A DNA stretch of 64,000 nt from Enterobacter dykesii. Its GTDB lineage: Bacteria > Pseudomonadota > Gammaproteobacteria > Enterobacterales > Enterobacteriaceae. Shown here one piece after another: positions 40,815 to 52,738 of this stretch (position 1 is the stretch's first letter; the number at the start of each line of letters is the position of its first letter). The notes beneath the pieces were generated by a model, which was not told the origin of the DNA, did no database searches, and saw only the letters and a program-made list of their open reading frames with translations. The translations under genes were made by a program, and so were the position numbers. Where the stretch lies: NCBI RefSeq assembly GCF_008364625.2, contig NZ_CP126604.1, forward strand, positions 3,224,001-3,288,000. The letters are read 5' to 3'.

Positions 40815-40843
40815 TTCTCACCTTATCGCAGCAGTTCCGAAAT

Positions 40844-40919
40844 GGGCGATTAGCTCAGTTGGTAGAGCATCTCCTTTACACGGAGGGGGTCGGCGGTTCG
40901 AGCCCGTCATCGCCCACCA
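40844..40919 (+). tRNA. valY: tRNA-Val(UAC), copy 3
   Basis: Identical to copy 2, with CCA encoded. Four bases separate it from the lysine tRNA. Confidence 0.97.
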
Positions 40920-40923
40920 TTTC

Positions 40924-40999
40924 GGGTCGTTAGCTCAGTTGGTAGAGCAGTTGACTTTTAATCAATTGGTCGCAGGTTCGAATCCTGCACGACCCACCA
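40924..40999 (+). tRNA. lysV: tRNA-Lys(UUU)
   Basis: 76 bases starting GGGTCGTTAGCTCAGTTGG; anticodon TTT in TTGACTTTTAATCAA; CCA encoded. It is the last gene of the operon. Confidence 0.97.
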
Positions 41000-41003
41000 A
41001 TGT

Positions 41004-41030
41004 AAAAAAGCGCCCTAAAGGCGCTTTTTT
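41004..41030 (+). terminator. Terminator of the tRNA-Val/Lys operon
   Basis: AAAAAAGCGCC and GGCGCTTTTTT around a five-base loop, five bases after the lysine tRNA. Confidence 0.9.
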
Positions 41031-41133
41031 GCTATCTGCAGTTTGTCTACTTTCGCCTTCCAGTACACTTTTACCGCATCAATAATACTGATTATGTATA
41101 GATGTAACTCCCTGCCAGATATGGCAGTTTTGC

Positions 41134-41160
41134 TCAAGCTAATCCCGTTGGTGTCGATAC
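41134..41160 (+). promoter_or_regulatory. Sigma-28 (FliA)-type promoter of the flxA-like gene
   Basis: TCAAGCTA, an 11-base spacer, then GTCGATAC, compared with TAAAGTTT-N11-GCCGATAA. The spacing is exact, with 6 of 8 matches in the -10 and 5 of 8 in the -35. The gene starts 28 bases downstream. E. coli flxA is FliA-dependent. Confidence 0.6.
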
Positions 41161-41187
41161 CTCTGTTTTATAACGCGAGGAAATACT

Positions 41188-41529
41188 ATGACGACCATTC
41201 AGGCTTCAACCCAAATGATTCAAACCAGCAGCGGTGGGAGTGGTGCTTCTGGCAGCAACGACATCGCTTCCCAGATCAGCAGTATTATTGACAAGATCAA
41301 TAAGCTGACTCAGCAGCTAAAAGAACTGGCGAACAACACCGGCAGCGCTGATGAGAAGAAGAAGCAGCAGGAGCTTATTCAGACCCAGATCAAAGTGCTG
41401 CAGGCGCAGCTCGCCGCGCTGCAGCGCCAGCAGGCCGAAGAGGCCCAGAAGAAGCAGGATCTAAATCTGGGCAAGGTCGAAGGTGTGAATAACCCGTCAG
41501 ACGATCATCAGATCGATATCTACATCTAA
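41188..41529 (+). CDS. FlxA-like family protein
   Basis: A 113-residue protein with a Ser/Gly-rich N-terminus, a long Gln/Lys/Ala-rich heptad-like helix (about residues 28-90, including [19 protein letters not shown]) likely to form a coiled coil, and a short acidic end. It resembles E. coli FlxA, a flagellar-regulon protein of unknown function. GAGGAAA precedes the start. Its end overlaps the convergent yfeR end by four bases, and no terminator is visible. In E. coli K-12 the xapABR genes occupy this interval. Confidence 0.85.
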   Translation: MTTIQASTQMIQTSSGGSGASGSNDIASQISSIIDKINKLTQQLKELANNTGSADEKKKQQELIQTQIKVLQAQLAALQRQQAEEAQKKQDLNLGKVEGVNNPSDDHQIDIYI

Positions 41530-42461
41530 TCGTCTGATGCATTAAACAGTGGGTCGCGTATGCGGGCCTCGGTTAATCGCTGTGCCTGGATGCGCACCAC
41601 TTCCCAGATGGCCTGCGCCGCCCCCGAGAGTGAACGATTTTTTCGCCGCACCAGCATCAGCTTTCGCTCAACAACGGGCGTTAATCGCCTGACGGCCAGT
41701 CGACTCCCCTGCGGCAGGGGAAGCGCCAGGGCGGGCAACACGCTGATGCCAATCCCTGCTTCCACCATGGGAAACAGCGTTGCCGGGTGCCCAATCTCCT
41801 GCACGATCGTTGCCTTTACGCCCTGATTCACCAGCGCGGAATCAATCAGCGGACGGCTGCCCGAGGCATAATCCTGTAAAACCAGGTTCGCGCCGGTCAG
41901 GGACTGCCAGCTGACTTCCGGCAACGTGGCCAGCGGGTCGTCGTCACGGCAGAGCAGCAAGAATGGCTCGGAAAGTACGCTTTCGCACGCCAGATCGCTC
42001 GCCTGGCCGGGATCGATAACAATACCAAAATCCGCATCGCCCTGGCGGATGCTCTCCAGCACCCACTGCTGCGGCCTGTCATGCAGGACAAAATCAATGT
42101 CCGGGTAGCGATGATTTCCCTCGGCAATACACTGCGGGATAAGGTGCGCTGATATCGTCTGGCTGGCCGCGACGCGCACGGTCCCCGAAAGCTGCTGCCC
42201 CAGCCTCCCCACGTCTCTGAGCGTGCTGTTCAGCTCATCCAGCAATCGTTCAAGACGCAGGGCGAGCTGCTGCCCCGCTTCGGTCAGTACCACTTCACGC
42301 GTGGTGCGGTCAAGCAACTTCACCCCGGTCTGATTCTCCAGCTCTTTCACGCTGTGGCTGACCGCCGACTGGCTCAGGCCAATCGTCTCCCCTGCCCGGC
42401 TAAAGCTGCGGGCGTGGGCGACGGTGACGAAAATACGAAGCTGGCGTAAGGAGTAATTCAT
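41526..42461 (-). CDS. yfeR: LysR-type transcriptional regulator YfeR
   Basis: A 311-residue regulator with an N-terminal winged helix-turn-helix (about residues 1-60, including [20 protein letters not shown]) and a C-terminal substrate-binding domain (about 90-295). It is divergent from yfeH, its likely target as is usual for LysR genes. In Salmonella, YfeR is linked to osmolarity-dependent expression of yfeH. The 89-base intergenic region holds short AT-rich palindromes. Confidence 0.94.
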   Translation of the reverse strand: MNYSLRQLRIFVTVAHARSFSRAGETIGLSQSAVSHSVKELENQTGVKLLDRTTREVVLTEAGQQLALRLERLLDELNSTLRDVGRLGQQLSGTVRVAASQTISAHLIPQCIAEGNHRYPDIDFVLHDRPQQWVLESIRQGDADFGIVIDPGQASDLACESVLSEPFLLLCRDDDPLATLPEVSWQSLTGANLVLQDYASGSRPLIDSALVNQGVKATIVQEIGHPATLFPMVEAGIGISVLPALALPLPQGSRLAVRRLTPVVERKLMLVRRKNRSLSGAAQAIWEVVRIQAQRLTEARIRDPLFNASDD

Positions 42462-42468
42462 CTGTTTT

Positions 42469-42501
42469 ATTCATGAATGGATGCAATAAATCAATTTTAT
42501 T
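42469..42501. promoter_or_regulatory. Palindromes between yfeR and yfeH
   Basis: ATTCATGAAT (42469-42478) and AATAAA-N5-TTTATT (42485-42501) are candidate LysR-type (T-N11-A) sites in the divergent promoter region. Confidence 0.35.
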
Positions 42502-42550
42502 TCTCAAATGGAAAAAAGCACAATAGCGACATCTGTTTTCAGGAGTCATT

Positions 42551-43546
42551 ATGAAACTATTTCGTATTGTTGATCCGTTTACGCTCACCCTGGTGGTTAC
42601 CGTTTTACTGGCCTCGTTCTTCCCCGCCCGCGGGGGCTTTGTCCCGTTTTTTGAAGGGCTGACGACGGCCGCCATCGCGCTGCTGTTCTTTATGCATGGC
42701 GCAAAGCTCTCGCGCGAAGCGATTATTGCCGGCGGTAGCCACTGGCGGCTGCATCTCTGGGTGATGTGCAGCACGTTCATTCTGTTCCCAATCCTCGGAG
42801 TGCTGTTTGCCTGGTGGGCGCCGGTTAACGTCGACCCGGCGCTCTACACCGGTTTCCTGTATCTCTGTATTCTGCCGGCTACCGTACAGTCCGCCATTGC
42901 CTTTACCTCTCTCGCTGGAGGGAACGTTGCGGCCGCGGTCTGCTCGGCATCGGCATCCAGCCTGCTTGGAATTTTCGTTTCCCCGCTGCTGGTGGGCCTG
43001 CTGATGAACATGCACGGCGCGGAAGGCAATCTCGAGCAGGTTGGAAAAATCTGCCTGCAGCTGCTGCTCCCGTTTGTCCTGGGGCATCTATCCCGTCCAT
43101 GGACCGGGGCGTTCGTGGCGAAGCACAAAAAATGGATCTCCAAAACCGACCAGTCATCAATTCTGCTGGTGGTCTATTCCGCCTTCAGCGAAGCGGTCGT
43201 GAACGGGATCTGGCATAAGGTAGGCGCAGGCTCGCTGCTGTTTATCGTGGTAGTCAGCCTCGTCCTGTTGGCGATTGTGATTGCGGTAAACGTCTTTGTG
43301 GCACGCAGGTGCGGCTTCAGCAAAGCGGATGAAATCACCATTGTCTTCTGCGGTTCGAAGAAAAGCCTGGCGAACGGTATCCCGATGGCCAATATTCTGT
43401 TCCCGACCTCGGTGATTGGGATGATGGTGCTGCCGCTGATGATTTTCCACCAGATCCAGCTGATGGTCTGCGCGGTGCTGGCGCGTCGCTACAAGCGCCA
43501 GACCGAAAAGCTGGCGCAGGAAGAGACCCGCGCCGCGAAGGCTTAA
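42551..43546 (+). CDS. yfeH: Bile acid:sodium symporter-family transporter YfeH
   Basis: An inner-membrane protein of about ten helices, 331 residues, similar to SLC10A7-type transporters. It contains the conserved core LPATVQSAIAFTSLAGGN and FCGSKKSLANGIPMA. The substrate is not established. It is divergent from yfeR, and AGGAG precedes the ATG. The C-terminal tail is charged and cytoplasmic. Confidence 0.93.
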   Translation: MKLFRIVDPFTLTLVVTVLLASFFPARGGFVPFFEGLTTAAIALLFFMHGAKLSREAIIAGGSHWRLHLWVMCSTFILFPILGVLFAWWAPVNVDPALYTGFLYLCILPATVQSAIAFTSLAGGNVAAAVCSASASSLLGIFVSPLLVGLLMNMHGAEGNLEQVGKICLQLLLPFVLGHLSRPWTGAFVAKHKKWISKTDQSSILLVVYSAFSEAVVNGIWHKVGAGSLLFIVVVSLVLLAIVIAVNVFVARRCGFSKADEITIVFCGSKKSLANGIPMANILFPTSVIGMMVLPLMIFHQIQLMVCAVLARRYKRQTEKLAQEETRAAKA

Positions 43547-43758
43547 GGACGTTTCAGGGGCTGAACCAGCTGGGTCAGCCCCTCGGTTTTGATCAGTAAC
43601 GTGATAGCCATCAGCTCGCCCAGTCGCCCTGCCGGGAATTCATCCTTGCGGGCAAACCACAGCAGATACTCCTCCGGCAAATCAATCAGCCTGCGGCCCT
43701 TGTATTTACCGAACGGCATCTCCGTATTGGCAATCTCAACGAGCTGTTCTTTCTCCAC
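43543..43758 (-). CDS. ypeB: DUF3820 protein YpeB
   Basis: A 71-residue conserved protein with the family core MPFGKYKGRRLIDLPEEYL followed by WFARK. This fold is also found appended to nucleases, but here it stands alone; function is unknown. It starts one base after the ligA stop, so it is probably co-translated with ligA, and its end overlaps the yfeH end by four bases. Confidence 0.93.
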   Translation of the reverse strand: MEKEQLVEIANTEMPFGKYKGRRLIDLPEEYLLWFARKDEFPAGRLGELMAITLLIKTEGLTQLVQPLKRP

Positions 43759-43759
43759 G

Positions 43760-45784
<2,025 letters not shown>

Positions 45785-45792
45785 TCAATGAG

Positions 45793-45817
45793 AAAAAACC
45801 CCCGACAGGCGGGGGTT
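45793..45817 (-). terminator. Terminator after zipA
   Basis: On the minus strand AACCCCCG and CGGGGGTT around a five-base loop are followed by six T. Confidence 0.85.
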
Positions 45818-45844
45818 GAGGAGGAGTTGAAGTAAGCGCGACTA

Positions 45845-46828
45845 TTACGCGTTAGCTTCCTTAACTTCGCGGATGCGGTCCTGATACTCGCGCAGCTTCT
45901 GCGGAGTCATCATTCGACGCTGATCGTCGAGCACCACGCCACCGACTTCGTCAGCGATGTGCTGAGCGGACTGCAGCATCAGCTTAAAGTTTTGCAGTTC
46001 GTCGCCGTAAGAAGGCACCTGCATAAAGATAGTGACGCCCGGGGTCACGAAATCACCGGTCATTTCCGGATCAAAGGTGCCAGGGTTAACCATGTTGGCC
46101 AGGCTGAACAGCGCCGGACCGCTACCGTCAGGGCTCAGATGGCGATGGAAAATGTTCATATCGCCAAACTTGAATCCTGCCTGTTGAATACTGTTGAGCA
46201 GCACGTCACCGTTGAGATGGCTGCCGTGATGCGCGGCCACGTTCATGATGATCACCGCTTCTTTACGCTGCGGTTTTTCAACAACCGGCTCTGGCTCTAC
46301 AACGGGCTCAGGCTCAACGTGCGGGGCCGGAGCAGGCTGAGGCGCAGGCTGTACGTGAACAGGCTGCTGCGGTTGTTGTACCGGCTGAGCAGGCTGTTGC
46401 GGCACGGGCTGCTGCACCGGTTGCTGTTGAACCGGCTGTGGCGCTGCAGGCTGCTGATAAACAGGCTGTTGCGGCGGCTGGCGCACCGGCTCTTCCACTG
46501 GCTGCGGCGCTGGCTGGCGCGGCTGTGCAGAAGCATACGGCGGTTGATACTGGTGCTGCGAAGGACGAGGCGCTTCATGCTCCCCATGGCCTGCGCCGGG
46601 CGCAGTATTGACCCGATGAACACGAACTTCACCCACGCCGTCGTCGTCGCTGCCGTCGATGTCATCTTCACTGTCATCGTCGTCACGACTGGACTTCATG
46701 CGCTTCAGTGGGCGATCGCGAAACATCGAGGAACGCTCTTTACGGCTGGTCCAGAAACCATGTACCAGTAAAGCGATTATGGCGATCGCGCCAACAATGA
46801 TTAATATCAGACGCAAATCCTGCATCAT
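45845..46828 (-). CDS. zipA: Cell division protein ZipA
   Basis: Anchors FtsZ to the inner membrane at midcell. The start at 46828 ([20 protein letters not shown]) gives 327 residues. It has an N-terminal membrane helix, a charged region rich in Asp/Arg, a long Pro/Gln-rich flexible linker (about residues 85-185) and the C-terminal FtsZ-binding domain (about 190-327) from [15 protein letters not shown] to REVKEANA. The longer frame to 46879 is rejected. It is divergent from cysZ. Confidence 0.97.
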   Translation of the reverse strand: MMQDLRLILIIVGAIAIIALLVHGFWTSRKERSSMFRDRPLKRMKSSRDDDDSEDDIDGSDDDGVGEVRVHRVNTAPGAGHGEHEAPRPSQHQYQPPYASAQPRQPAPQPVEEPVRQPPQQPVYQQPAAPQPVQQQPVQQPVPQQPAQPVQQPQQPVHVQPAPQPAPAPHVEPEPVVEPEPVVEKPQRKEAVIIMNVAAHHGSHLNGDVLLNSIQQAGFKFGDMNIFHRHLSPDGSGPALFSLANMVNPGTFDPEMTGDFVTPGVTIFMQVPSYGDELQNFKLMLQSAQHIADEVGGVVLDDQRRMMTPQKLREYQDRIREVKEANA

Positions 46829-47058
46829 TATATTCTCTGTTGTTCTAACACCTTGCCACCACGGCAAACATTTACTCACTAAGAGTATTTGCCGTTTACG
46901 TCAAGTGCAAGTGTGTGCAGAGCATTCACAGCATAAAGATGAAGGAAATCGTGCTTTTTGCTGGTTTTTCGAACATTTCCGAACTGGTCATTGCTCCGTA
47001 AGTGGATAATATAGGCGGGCAATTCCACTGGTTGTGTAAAAAGGAGTACAACCTGGCT

Positions 47059-47820
47059 ATGGTTTCAACATCTTCTTCTCCCCCGCGCAGCGGCGTCTGG
47101 TATTTTTCTCAGGGCTGGAAACTGGTCTCCCTGCCGGGGATTCGACGCTTCGTCATTCTGCCGCTGTTGATCAACATTATTCTGATGGGCGGCGCGTTCT
47201 GGTGGCTGTTCACAAAGCTGGAGAGCTGGATCCCGTCGCTGATGAGTTACGTGCCGGACTGGCTGCAGTGGCTTAACTACCTGCTCTGGCCGGTAGCGGT
47301 GATCTCCGTGCTGCTGGTGTTTGGGTACTTCTTTTCGACGATTGCCAACTGGATAGCCGCACCTTTTAACGGTCTGCTGGCGGAACAGCTTGAAGCGCGG
47401 CTTACCGGCGCGACGCCGCCGGACACGGGCGTGCTGGGGATCATGAAAGACCTGCCACGCATCATGAAGCGCGAGTGGCAGAAGTTTGCCTGGTACCTGC
47501 CCCGCGCGGTCGTGCTGCTTATCCTCTATTTTGTGCCAGGCATTGGCCAGACGATGGCGCCGGTGCTGTGGTTCCTGTTCAGCGCCTGGATGCTGGCTAT
47601 TCAATACTGCGATTATCCGTTCGATAACCACAAGGTGCCGTTTAAAGAGATGCGCACCGCCCTGCGCAGCCAGAAGGTCGCCAATATGCAGTTTGGCGCA
47701 CTGACCAGCCTGTTCACCATGATTCCCTTCCTGAATCTGTTCATCATGCCCGTCGCCGTCTGCGGCGCGACGGCGATGTGGGTCGACTGCTACCGTGCTA
47801 AGCACGCATTATGGAAATAA
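47059..47820 (+). CDS. cysZ: Sulfate transporter CysZ
   Basis: Inner-membrane protein for high-affinity sulfate uptake used for cysteine synthesis. The start at 47059 ([20 protein letters not shown]) gives 253 residues, the E. coli length; 19 codons upstream are rejected. It has about four long hydrophobic segments, with the conserved [21 protein letters not shown] strong AAGGAG lies 12 bases before the ATG, slightly far. It precedes cysK on the same strand. Confidence 0.95.
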   Translation: MVSTSSSPPRSGVWYFSQGWKLVSLPGIRRFVILPLLINIILMGGAFWWLFTKLESWIPSLMSYVPDWLQWLNYLLWPVAVISVLLVFGYFFSTIANWIAAPFNGLLAEQLEARLTGATPPDTGVLGIMKDLPRIMKREWQKFAWYLPRAVVLLILYFVPGIGQTMAPVLWFLFSAWMLAIQYCDYPFDNHKVPFKEMRTALRSQKVANMQFGALTSLFTMIPFLNLFIMPVAVCGATAMWVDCYRAKHALWK

Positions 47821-47924
47821 TGCAAAAATGTGTAAAGCAGGGGTGGCTTATGCCGCCCCTTATTCCATACTGTTCCCCATTATTTCCTTGCAGTATATAG
47901 ATATGCGAATTCCTTACTTCCCCC

Positions 47925-47941
47925 TACCTGCTTAGCAGGTA
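47925..47941 (+). promoter_or_regulatory. Short hairpin in the cysK leader
   Basis: TACCTGC and GCAGGTA around TTA, about 43 bases before the cysK start. No T run follows, so it is not a terminator. It may be part of the cysK leader RNA. Confidence 0.35.
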
Positions 47942-47983
47942 TGCTGGGTCGGTATCCCAATTTCATACAGTTAAGGACAGGCC

Positions 47984-48955
47984 ATGAGTAAGATTTATGA
48001 AGACAACTCGCTGACTATCGGTCATACGCCCCTGGTTCGACTGAACCGTATCGGTAATGGACGCATTCTGGCGAAGGTCGAATCACGTAACCCGAGCTTC
48101 AGCGTAAAATGCCGTATCGGTGCAAACATGATTTGGGATGCTGAAAAACGTGGCGTACTGAAGCCTGGCGTTGAGCTGGTGGAACCGACCAGCGGTAATA
48201 CCGGTATCGCTCTGGCCTATGTGGCTGCCGCGCGTGGCTACAAGCTGACGCTGACCATGCCAGAAACCATGAGCATCGAGCGTCGTAAGCTGCTCAAAGC
48301 GCTGGGCGCGAACCTGGTGCTGACCGAAGGCGCGAAGGGCATGAAGGGCGCCATTCAGAAAGCTGAAGAGATTGTGGCCAGCGATCCGGCGAAATATCTG
48401 CTGCTGCAGCAGTTCAGCAACCCGGCTAACCCGGAAATTCACGAGAAGACCACCGGTCCGGAAATCTGGGAAGATACCGACGGCCAGGTTGACGTATTTA
48501 TCTCCGGCGTGGGTACCGGCGGTACGCTGACCGGCGTGTCACGCTATATTAAAGGCACAAAAGGTAAAAAAGACCTGATCACCGTTGCCGTTGAGCCAAC
48601 AGACTCTCCGGTTATCACCCAGGCACTGGCGGGTGAAGAGCTTAAACCAGGCCCGCATAAAATTCAGGGTATTGGCGCAGGCTTCATTCCGGGCAACCTG
48701 GATCTGAAGCTGATCGATAAAGTGGTGACCATCACTAACGAAGAAGCCATCTCTACCGCACGTCGCCTGATGGATGAAGAAGGCATTCTGGCGGGTATTT
48801 CTTCCGGTGCGGCCGTTGCGGCAGCGCTCAAGCTTCAGGAAGATGAAGCCTTTACCAACAAGAATATTGTGGTTATCCTTCCTTCTTCGGGCGAGCGTTA
48901 CCTGAGCACCGCACTGTTTGCCGATCTGTTTACCGAAAAAGAACTGCAACAGTAG
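47984..48955 (+). CDS. cysK: Cysteine synthase A (O-acetylserine sulfhydrylase)
   Basis: Makes cysteine from O-acetylserine and sulfide using PLP; in the cytoplasm it also binds CysE. The 323 residues equal the E. coli length. The PLP lysine is K42 in [17 protein letters not shown] and GTGGTLTG are the substrate and phosphate loops. AAGGA precedes the ATG. It lies between cysZ and the pts operon and is presumably under CysB. Confidence 0.98.
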   Translation: MSKIYEDNSLTIGHTPLVRLNRIGNGRILAKVESRNPSFSVKCRIGANMIWDAEKRGVLKPGVELVEPTSGNTGIALAYVAAARGYKLTLTMPETMSIERRKLLKALGANLVLTEGAKGMKGAIQKAEEIVASDPAKYLLLQQFSNPANPEIHEKTTGPEIWEDTDGQVDVFISGVGTGGTLTGVSRYIKGTKGKKDLITVAVEPTDSPVITQALAGEELKPGPHKIQGIGAGFIPGNLDLKLIDKVVTITNEEAISTARRLMDEEGILAGISSGAAVAAALKLQEDEAFTNKNIVVILPSSGERYLSTALFADLFTEKELQQ

Positions 48956-48977
48956 TGCCAGCATGTTAATAACGCGT

Positions 48978-49005
48978 AAAAAAGCACCTTTTCAGGTGCT
49001 TTTTT
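48978..49005 (+). terminator. Terminator after cysK
   Basis: AGCACCT and AGGTGCT around TTTC, extended by A and T runs. Confidence 0.9.
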
Positions 49006-49118
49006 GTGGCCTGCTTCAAACTTTTGCCCCTCCTGGCATTGCTTCACCCCGTTGGGTCTGGTATTTAAACCAGCAATTATTTTGATGCGTGAAATTAATC
49101 GGTGAATGAAATAGCCTT

Positions 49119-49133
49119 GCTGAATCGATTTTA
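49119..49133 (+). promoter_or_regulatory. Cra (FruR)-like site upstream of ptsH
   Basis: GCTGAATCGATTTTA resembles the Cra consensus, GCTGAAtCG being the strong half. E. coli ptsH is under Cra and CRP control. Confidence 0.5.
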
Positions 49134-49137
49134 TGAT

Positions 49138-49167
49138 TTGGTTCAAGTCTTGCTTTCGCTGCATAAT
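49138..49167 (+). promoter_or_regulatory. Candidate ptsH promoter
   Basis: TTGGTT, an 18-base spacer and CATAAT, about 105 bases before the ptsH ATG. Confidence 0.45.
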
Positions 49168-49272
49168 GTTTAATGACGATCGAAACGTCAGCGCTAACAA
49201 TACAGGCTAAAGTTCAGTCGCCAGGCTAGACTTTAGTTCCACAACACTAAACCTATAAGTTGGGGAAATACA

Positions 49273-49530
49273 ATGTTCCAGCAAGAAGTTACCATTACCG
49301 CTCCGAACGGTCTGCACACCCGCCCTGCTGCTCAGTTTGTTAAAGAAGCAAAAGGCTTCACTTCTGAAATCACTGTGACTTCCAACGGCAAAAGCGCGAG
49401 CGCAAAAAGCCTGTTCAAACTGCAGACTCTGGGCCTGACTCAGGGCACCGTTGTCACCATCTCTGCAGAAGGTGAAGACGAGCAGAAAGCAGTTGAGCAT
49501 CTGGTAAAACTGATGGCTGAGCTCGAGTAA
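49273..49530 (+). CDS. ptsH: PTS phosphocarrier protein HPr
   Basis: Carries phosphate from enzyme I to sugar-specific EIIA proteins. It has 85 residues, as in E. coli. The active His15 lies in [11 protein letters not shown] and the conserved Ser46 in [16 protein letters not shown] precedes the start. It is the first gene of ptsH-ptsI-crr; ptsI follows after 44 bases. Confidence 0.98.
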
Positions 49531-49574
49531 GTTTCCGGGTTCTTTTAAATATCAGTCACAAGTAAGGTAGGGTT

Positions 49575-51302
49575 ATGATTTCAGGCATTTTAGCATCCCC
49601 GGGTATCGCTTTCGGCAAAGCACTGCTGCTGAAAGAAGACGAGATCGTCATCGACCGGAAAAAAATTTCTGCCGACAAGGTTGATCAGGAAGTTGAACGT
49701 TTTCTGAGCGGTCGTGCCAAGGCATCTGCGCAACTGGAAGCAATCAAAACTAAAGCTGGCGAAACTTTCGGTGAAGAAAAAGAAGCCATCTTCGAAGGGC
49801 ACATCATGCTGCTCGAAGATGAGGAGCTGGAGCAGGAAATCATAGCCCTGATTAAAGATAAAGGCATGACGGCCGACGCGGCTGCGCATGAAGTTATCGA
49901 AGGTCAGGCAACTGCCCTGGAAGAACTGGATGATGAATACCTGAAAGAGCGTGCGGCTGACGTACGTGACATCGGTAAGCGCCTACTGCGCAACATCCTG
50001 GGTCTGGCCATTATCGACCTGAGCGCGATTCAGGATGAAGTCATCCTGGTTGCCGCTGACCTCACCCCGTCTGAAACCGCACAGCTGAACCTGAAAAAGG
50101 TCCTCGGTTTCATCACCGACGCGGGTGGCCGTACCTCCCACACCTCTATCATGGCGCGCTCTCTGGAACTGCCTGCCATCGTGGGTACCGGTAGCGTCAC
50201 CTCTCAGGTGAAAAACGGCGACTATCTGATTCTGGATGCCGTAAACAATCTGGTTTACGTCAATCCAACCAATGAAGAGATCGATAAACTGCGCGCGGTT
50301 CAGGAGCAGGTTGCGACTGAAAAAGCGGAACTCGCTAAGCTGAAAGACCTGCCAGCCATCACCCTGGACGGCCATCAGGTAGAAGTGTGCGCAAACATCG
50401 GTACCGTCCGCGACGTTGATGGCGCTGAGCGCAACGGTGCGGAAGGCGTCGGTCTCTATCGTACAGAATTCCTGTTCATGGACCGCGACGCGCTGCCAAC
50501 GGAAGAAGAGCAGTTTGCTGCCTATAAAGCCGTGGCTGAAGCCTGTGGCTCTCAGGCGGTTATCGTCCGTACCATGGACATCGGTGGCGACAAAGAGCTG
50601 CCGTACATGAACTTCCCGAAAGAAGAGAACCCGTTCCTGGGCTGGCGTGCAATCCGTATCGCGATGGATCGTAAAGAGATCCTGCGTGACCAGGTTCGCG
50701 CGATCCTGCGTGCCTCTGCGTTCGGTAAACTGCGCATCATGTTCCCGATGATCATCTCTGTTGAAGAAGTGCGTGCACTGAAGAAAGAGATCGAAATCTA
50801 CAAACAGGAACTGCGCGACGAAGGTAAAGCGTTTGACGAGTCAATCGAGATCGGCGTGATGGTGGAAACACCTGCGGCGGCGACCATTGCGCGTCATTTA
50901 GCCAAAGAAGTTGATTTCTTTAGTATCGGTACCAATGATTTAACGCAGTACACCCTGGCAGTTGACCGTGGTAATGATATGATTTCACATCTCTACCAAC
51001 CAATGTCACCGTCCGTACTGAACTTGATCAAGCAAGTTATTGATGCTTCTCATGCAGAAGGTAAATGGACTGGCATGTGTGGTGAGCTTGCAGGCGACGA
51101 ACGTGCTACACTTCTGTTGCTGGGTATGGGTCTGGACGAATTCTCTATGAGCGCCATTTCCATCCCGCGCATTAAGAAGATTATCCGTAACACGAACTTC
51201 GAAGATGCGAAGGTGTTAGCAGAGCAGGCTCTTGCTCAACCGACAACGGACGAGTTAATGACGCTGGTTAACAAGTTCATTGAAGAAAAAACAATCTGCT
51301 AA
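49575..51302 (+). CDS. ptsI: PTS enzyme I
   Basis: Takes phosphate from phosphoenolpyruvate and passes it to HPr. It has 575 residues, as in E. coli. The phosphorylated histidine lies in [13 protein letters not shown] (position 189 by correspondence). The C-terminal PEP-binding barrel contains [12 protein letters not shown] and VMVETPAAA. It is cytoplasmic and dimeric. Confidence 0.98.
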   Translation: MISGILASPGIAFGKALLLKEDEIVIDRKKISADKVDQEVERFLSGRAKASAQLEAIKTKAGETFGEEKEAIFEGHIMLLEDEELEQEIIALIKDKGMTADAAAHEVIEGQATALEELDDEYLKERAADVRDIGKRLLRNILGLAIIDLSAIQDEVILVAADLTPSETAQLNLKKVLGFITDAGGRTSHTSIMARSLELPAIVGTGSVTSQVKNGDYLILDAVNNLVYVNPTNEEIDKLRAVQEQVATEKAELAKLKDLPAITLDGHQVEVCANIGTVRDVDGAERNGAEGVGLYRTEFLFMDRDALPTEEEQFAAYKAVAEACGSQAVIVRTMDIGGDKELPYMNFPKEENPFLGWRAIRIAMDRKEILRDQVRAILRASAFGKLRIMFPMIISVEEVRALKKEIEIYKQELRDEGKAFDESIEIGVMVETPAAATIARHLAKEVDFFSIGTNDLTQYTLAVDRGNDMISHLYQPMSPSVLNLIKQVIDASHAEGKWTGMCGELAGDERATLLLLGMGLDEFSMSAISIPRIKKIIRNTNFEDAKVLAEQALAQPTTDELMTLVNKFIEEKTIC

Positions 51303-51342
51303 TCCACGAGATGCGGCCCAAATTACTGCTTAGGAGAAGATC

Positions 51343-51852
51343 ATGGGTTTGTTCGATAAACTGAAATCTCTGGTTTCTGATGATAAGAAAGACTCCGGAA
51401 CTATTGAGATTGTTGCTCCGCTCTCCGGCGAGATCGTCAACATCGAAGACGTGCCGGATGTAGTGTTTGCTGAGAAAATCGTTGGTGATGGCATTGCTAT
51501 CAAACCAACTGGCAACAAAATGGTTGCTCCAGTTGACGGCACCATCGGTAAAATTTTTGAAACCAACCATGCGTTCTCTATCGAATCTGATAGCGGTATC
51601 GAACTGTTCGTTCACTTCGGTATCGACACCGTTGAACTGAAAGGCGAAGGCTTCAAACGTATCGCGGAAGAAGGCCAGCGTGTTAAAGTTGGCGACCCGG
51701 TAATTGAATTCGATCTGCCACTGCTGGAAGAAAAAGCCAAGTCTACCCTGACGCCGGTTGTTATCTCCAACATGGACGAAATCAAAGAACTGATCAAACT
51801 GTCTGGCAGCGTCACCGTGGGTGAAACCCCGGTTATCCGCATCAAGAAGTAA
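51343..51852 (+). CDS. crr: Glucose-specific PTS component EIIA-Glc
   Basis: Phosphate carrier for glucose uptake and central regulator of inducer exclusion and adenylate cyclase. It has 169 residues, as in E. coli. His91 lies in LFVHFGIDT and the partner His76 in TNHAFSIES. It follows ptsI by 40 bases. A strong two-way terminator ends the operon. Confidence 0.98.
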   Translation: MGLFDKLKSLVSDDKKDSGTIEIVAPLSGEIVNIEDVPDVVFAEKIVGDGIAIKPTGNKMVAPVDGTIGKIFETNHAFSIESDSGIELFVHFGIDTVELKGEGFKRIAEEGQRVKVGDPVIEFDLPLLEEKAKSTLTPVVISNMDEIKELIKLSGSVTVGETPVIRIKK

Positions 51853-51865
51853 TTCTTGCCGCACA

Positions 51866-51894
51866 GAAAAATGGCGCCTTCGGGCGCCATTTTT
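51866..51894. terminator. Two-way terminator between crr and pdxK
   Basis: ATGGCGCC and GGCGCCAT around TTCG, flanked by A and T runs. Confidence 0.9.
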
Positions 51895-51896
51895 GT

Positions 51897-52733
51897 TTAT
51901 GCGGGGAGGATAAGCTCGTCATACCCTTTCGACTGGGTATAAAGCATCACGTCGGTCACCCGATCGCCGGCCATGCGAATGGCATCAGCAACGGTTTTCC
52001 CCTCAACAATTCCGCTCACCAGCTCTGAACAGAACAGGTCGCCCGTCCCTTTCAGATCGGTTTCTACGCGCGGATGCGCGCTGACGGTCACGCCTTCATT
52101 CGTCACCAGCACCACGTGGATGTTTTCCGGGTCATCGGCGACCGGCGCACTGGTGATCGCCACCCATTTCAGGCTGTCGGAGAGCAGTCCCTGCGCCGCA
52201 TCGATGGCGCTTTCCGGCGTACGGCACGGTTTGCCGCTTAACACTTCCAGCTCATAGACGTTTGGCGTAATCCCCTGCGCCAGCGGCAGCAGATGCTCCC
52301 GATACGCCTGCGGGATCTCAGGCTTCACGTACATACCGCTGTCGATATCGCCGATAACCGGGTCGACCAGCACCAGCAGGTCAGGATGCTGCACTTTGAC
52401 CGCCTTCAGCCATTGAGCCAGCAGGACGATCTGGCTGGCGCTGCCCATATAGCCGGTAGTCACCGCCTTAAGCTCGCGCAGGATCTCGCGCTCTTCCAGC
52501 GCCTTAAGATAACCGCTGAACCACTCGTCGGGGATCACGCCGCCGTAGAAGGTGTCATAGTGTGGCGTGTTGCTAAACAGCACCGTCGGCACGGCGGTGA
52601 CGTTCAGCCTGTGGGTACGAATATTCGGTACCGCAATGCTGTTCCCCACGCTGCCGTACACCACCTGCGACTGCACCGCCACAATGTCGGTTTGCTGCGC
52701 CCGGGTGTTATCCCGGAATAAAATCATCTCCAT
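51897..52733 (-). CDS. pdxK: Pyridoxal/pyridoxine/pyridoxamine kinase PdxK
   Basis: Phosphorylates vitamin B6 forms in the salvage of pyridoxal phosphate. The 278 residues (E. coli 283) include [15 protein letters not shown], the family signature [13 protein letters not shown] and the ribokinase-type anion-hole motif [12 protein letters not shown]. The start at 52733 lies five bases after the cysM stop, with GGGGA from the cysM end as ribosome-binding site. In E. coli yfeK and yfeS separate it from cysM; here cysM and pdxK look like one transcription unit. Confidence 0.94.
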   Translation of the reverse strand: MEMILFRDNTRAQQTDIVAVQSQVVYGSVGNSIAVPNIRTHRLNVTAVPTVLFSNTPHYDTFYGGVIPDEWFSGYLKALEEREILRELKAVTTGYMGSASQIVLLAQWLKAVKVQHPDLLVLVDPVIGDIDSGMYVKPEIPQAYREHLLPLAQGITPNVYELEVLSGKPCRTPESAIDAAQGLLSDSLKWVAITSAPVADDPENIHVVLVTNEGVTVSAHPRVETDLKGTGDLFCSELVSGIVEGKTVADAIRMAGDRVTDVMLYTQSKGYDELILPA

Positions 52734-52738
52734 GACGC

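Larger units (their letters stand above)
48956..49272. other. Intergenic region between cysK and ptsH
   Basis: 317 bases holding the cysK terminator and the ptsH regulatory region (Cra-like box and promoter). No credible open frame. Confidence 0.75.

Noticed and set aside
46270..46600. Repetitive Pro/Gln-coding tract in zipA as a tandem repeat or sequencing artefact
   Set aside because: A flexible P/Q-rich linker is normal for ZipA, and the frame is intact on both sides.
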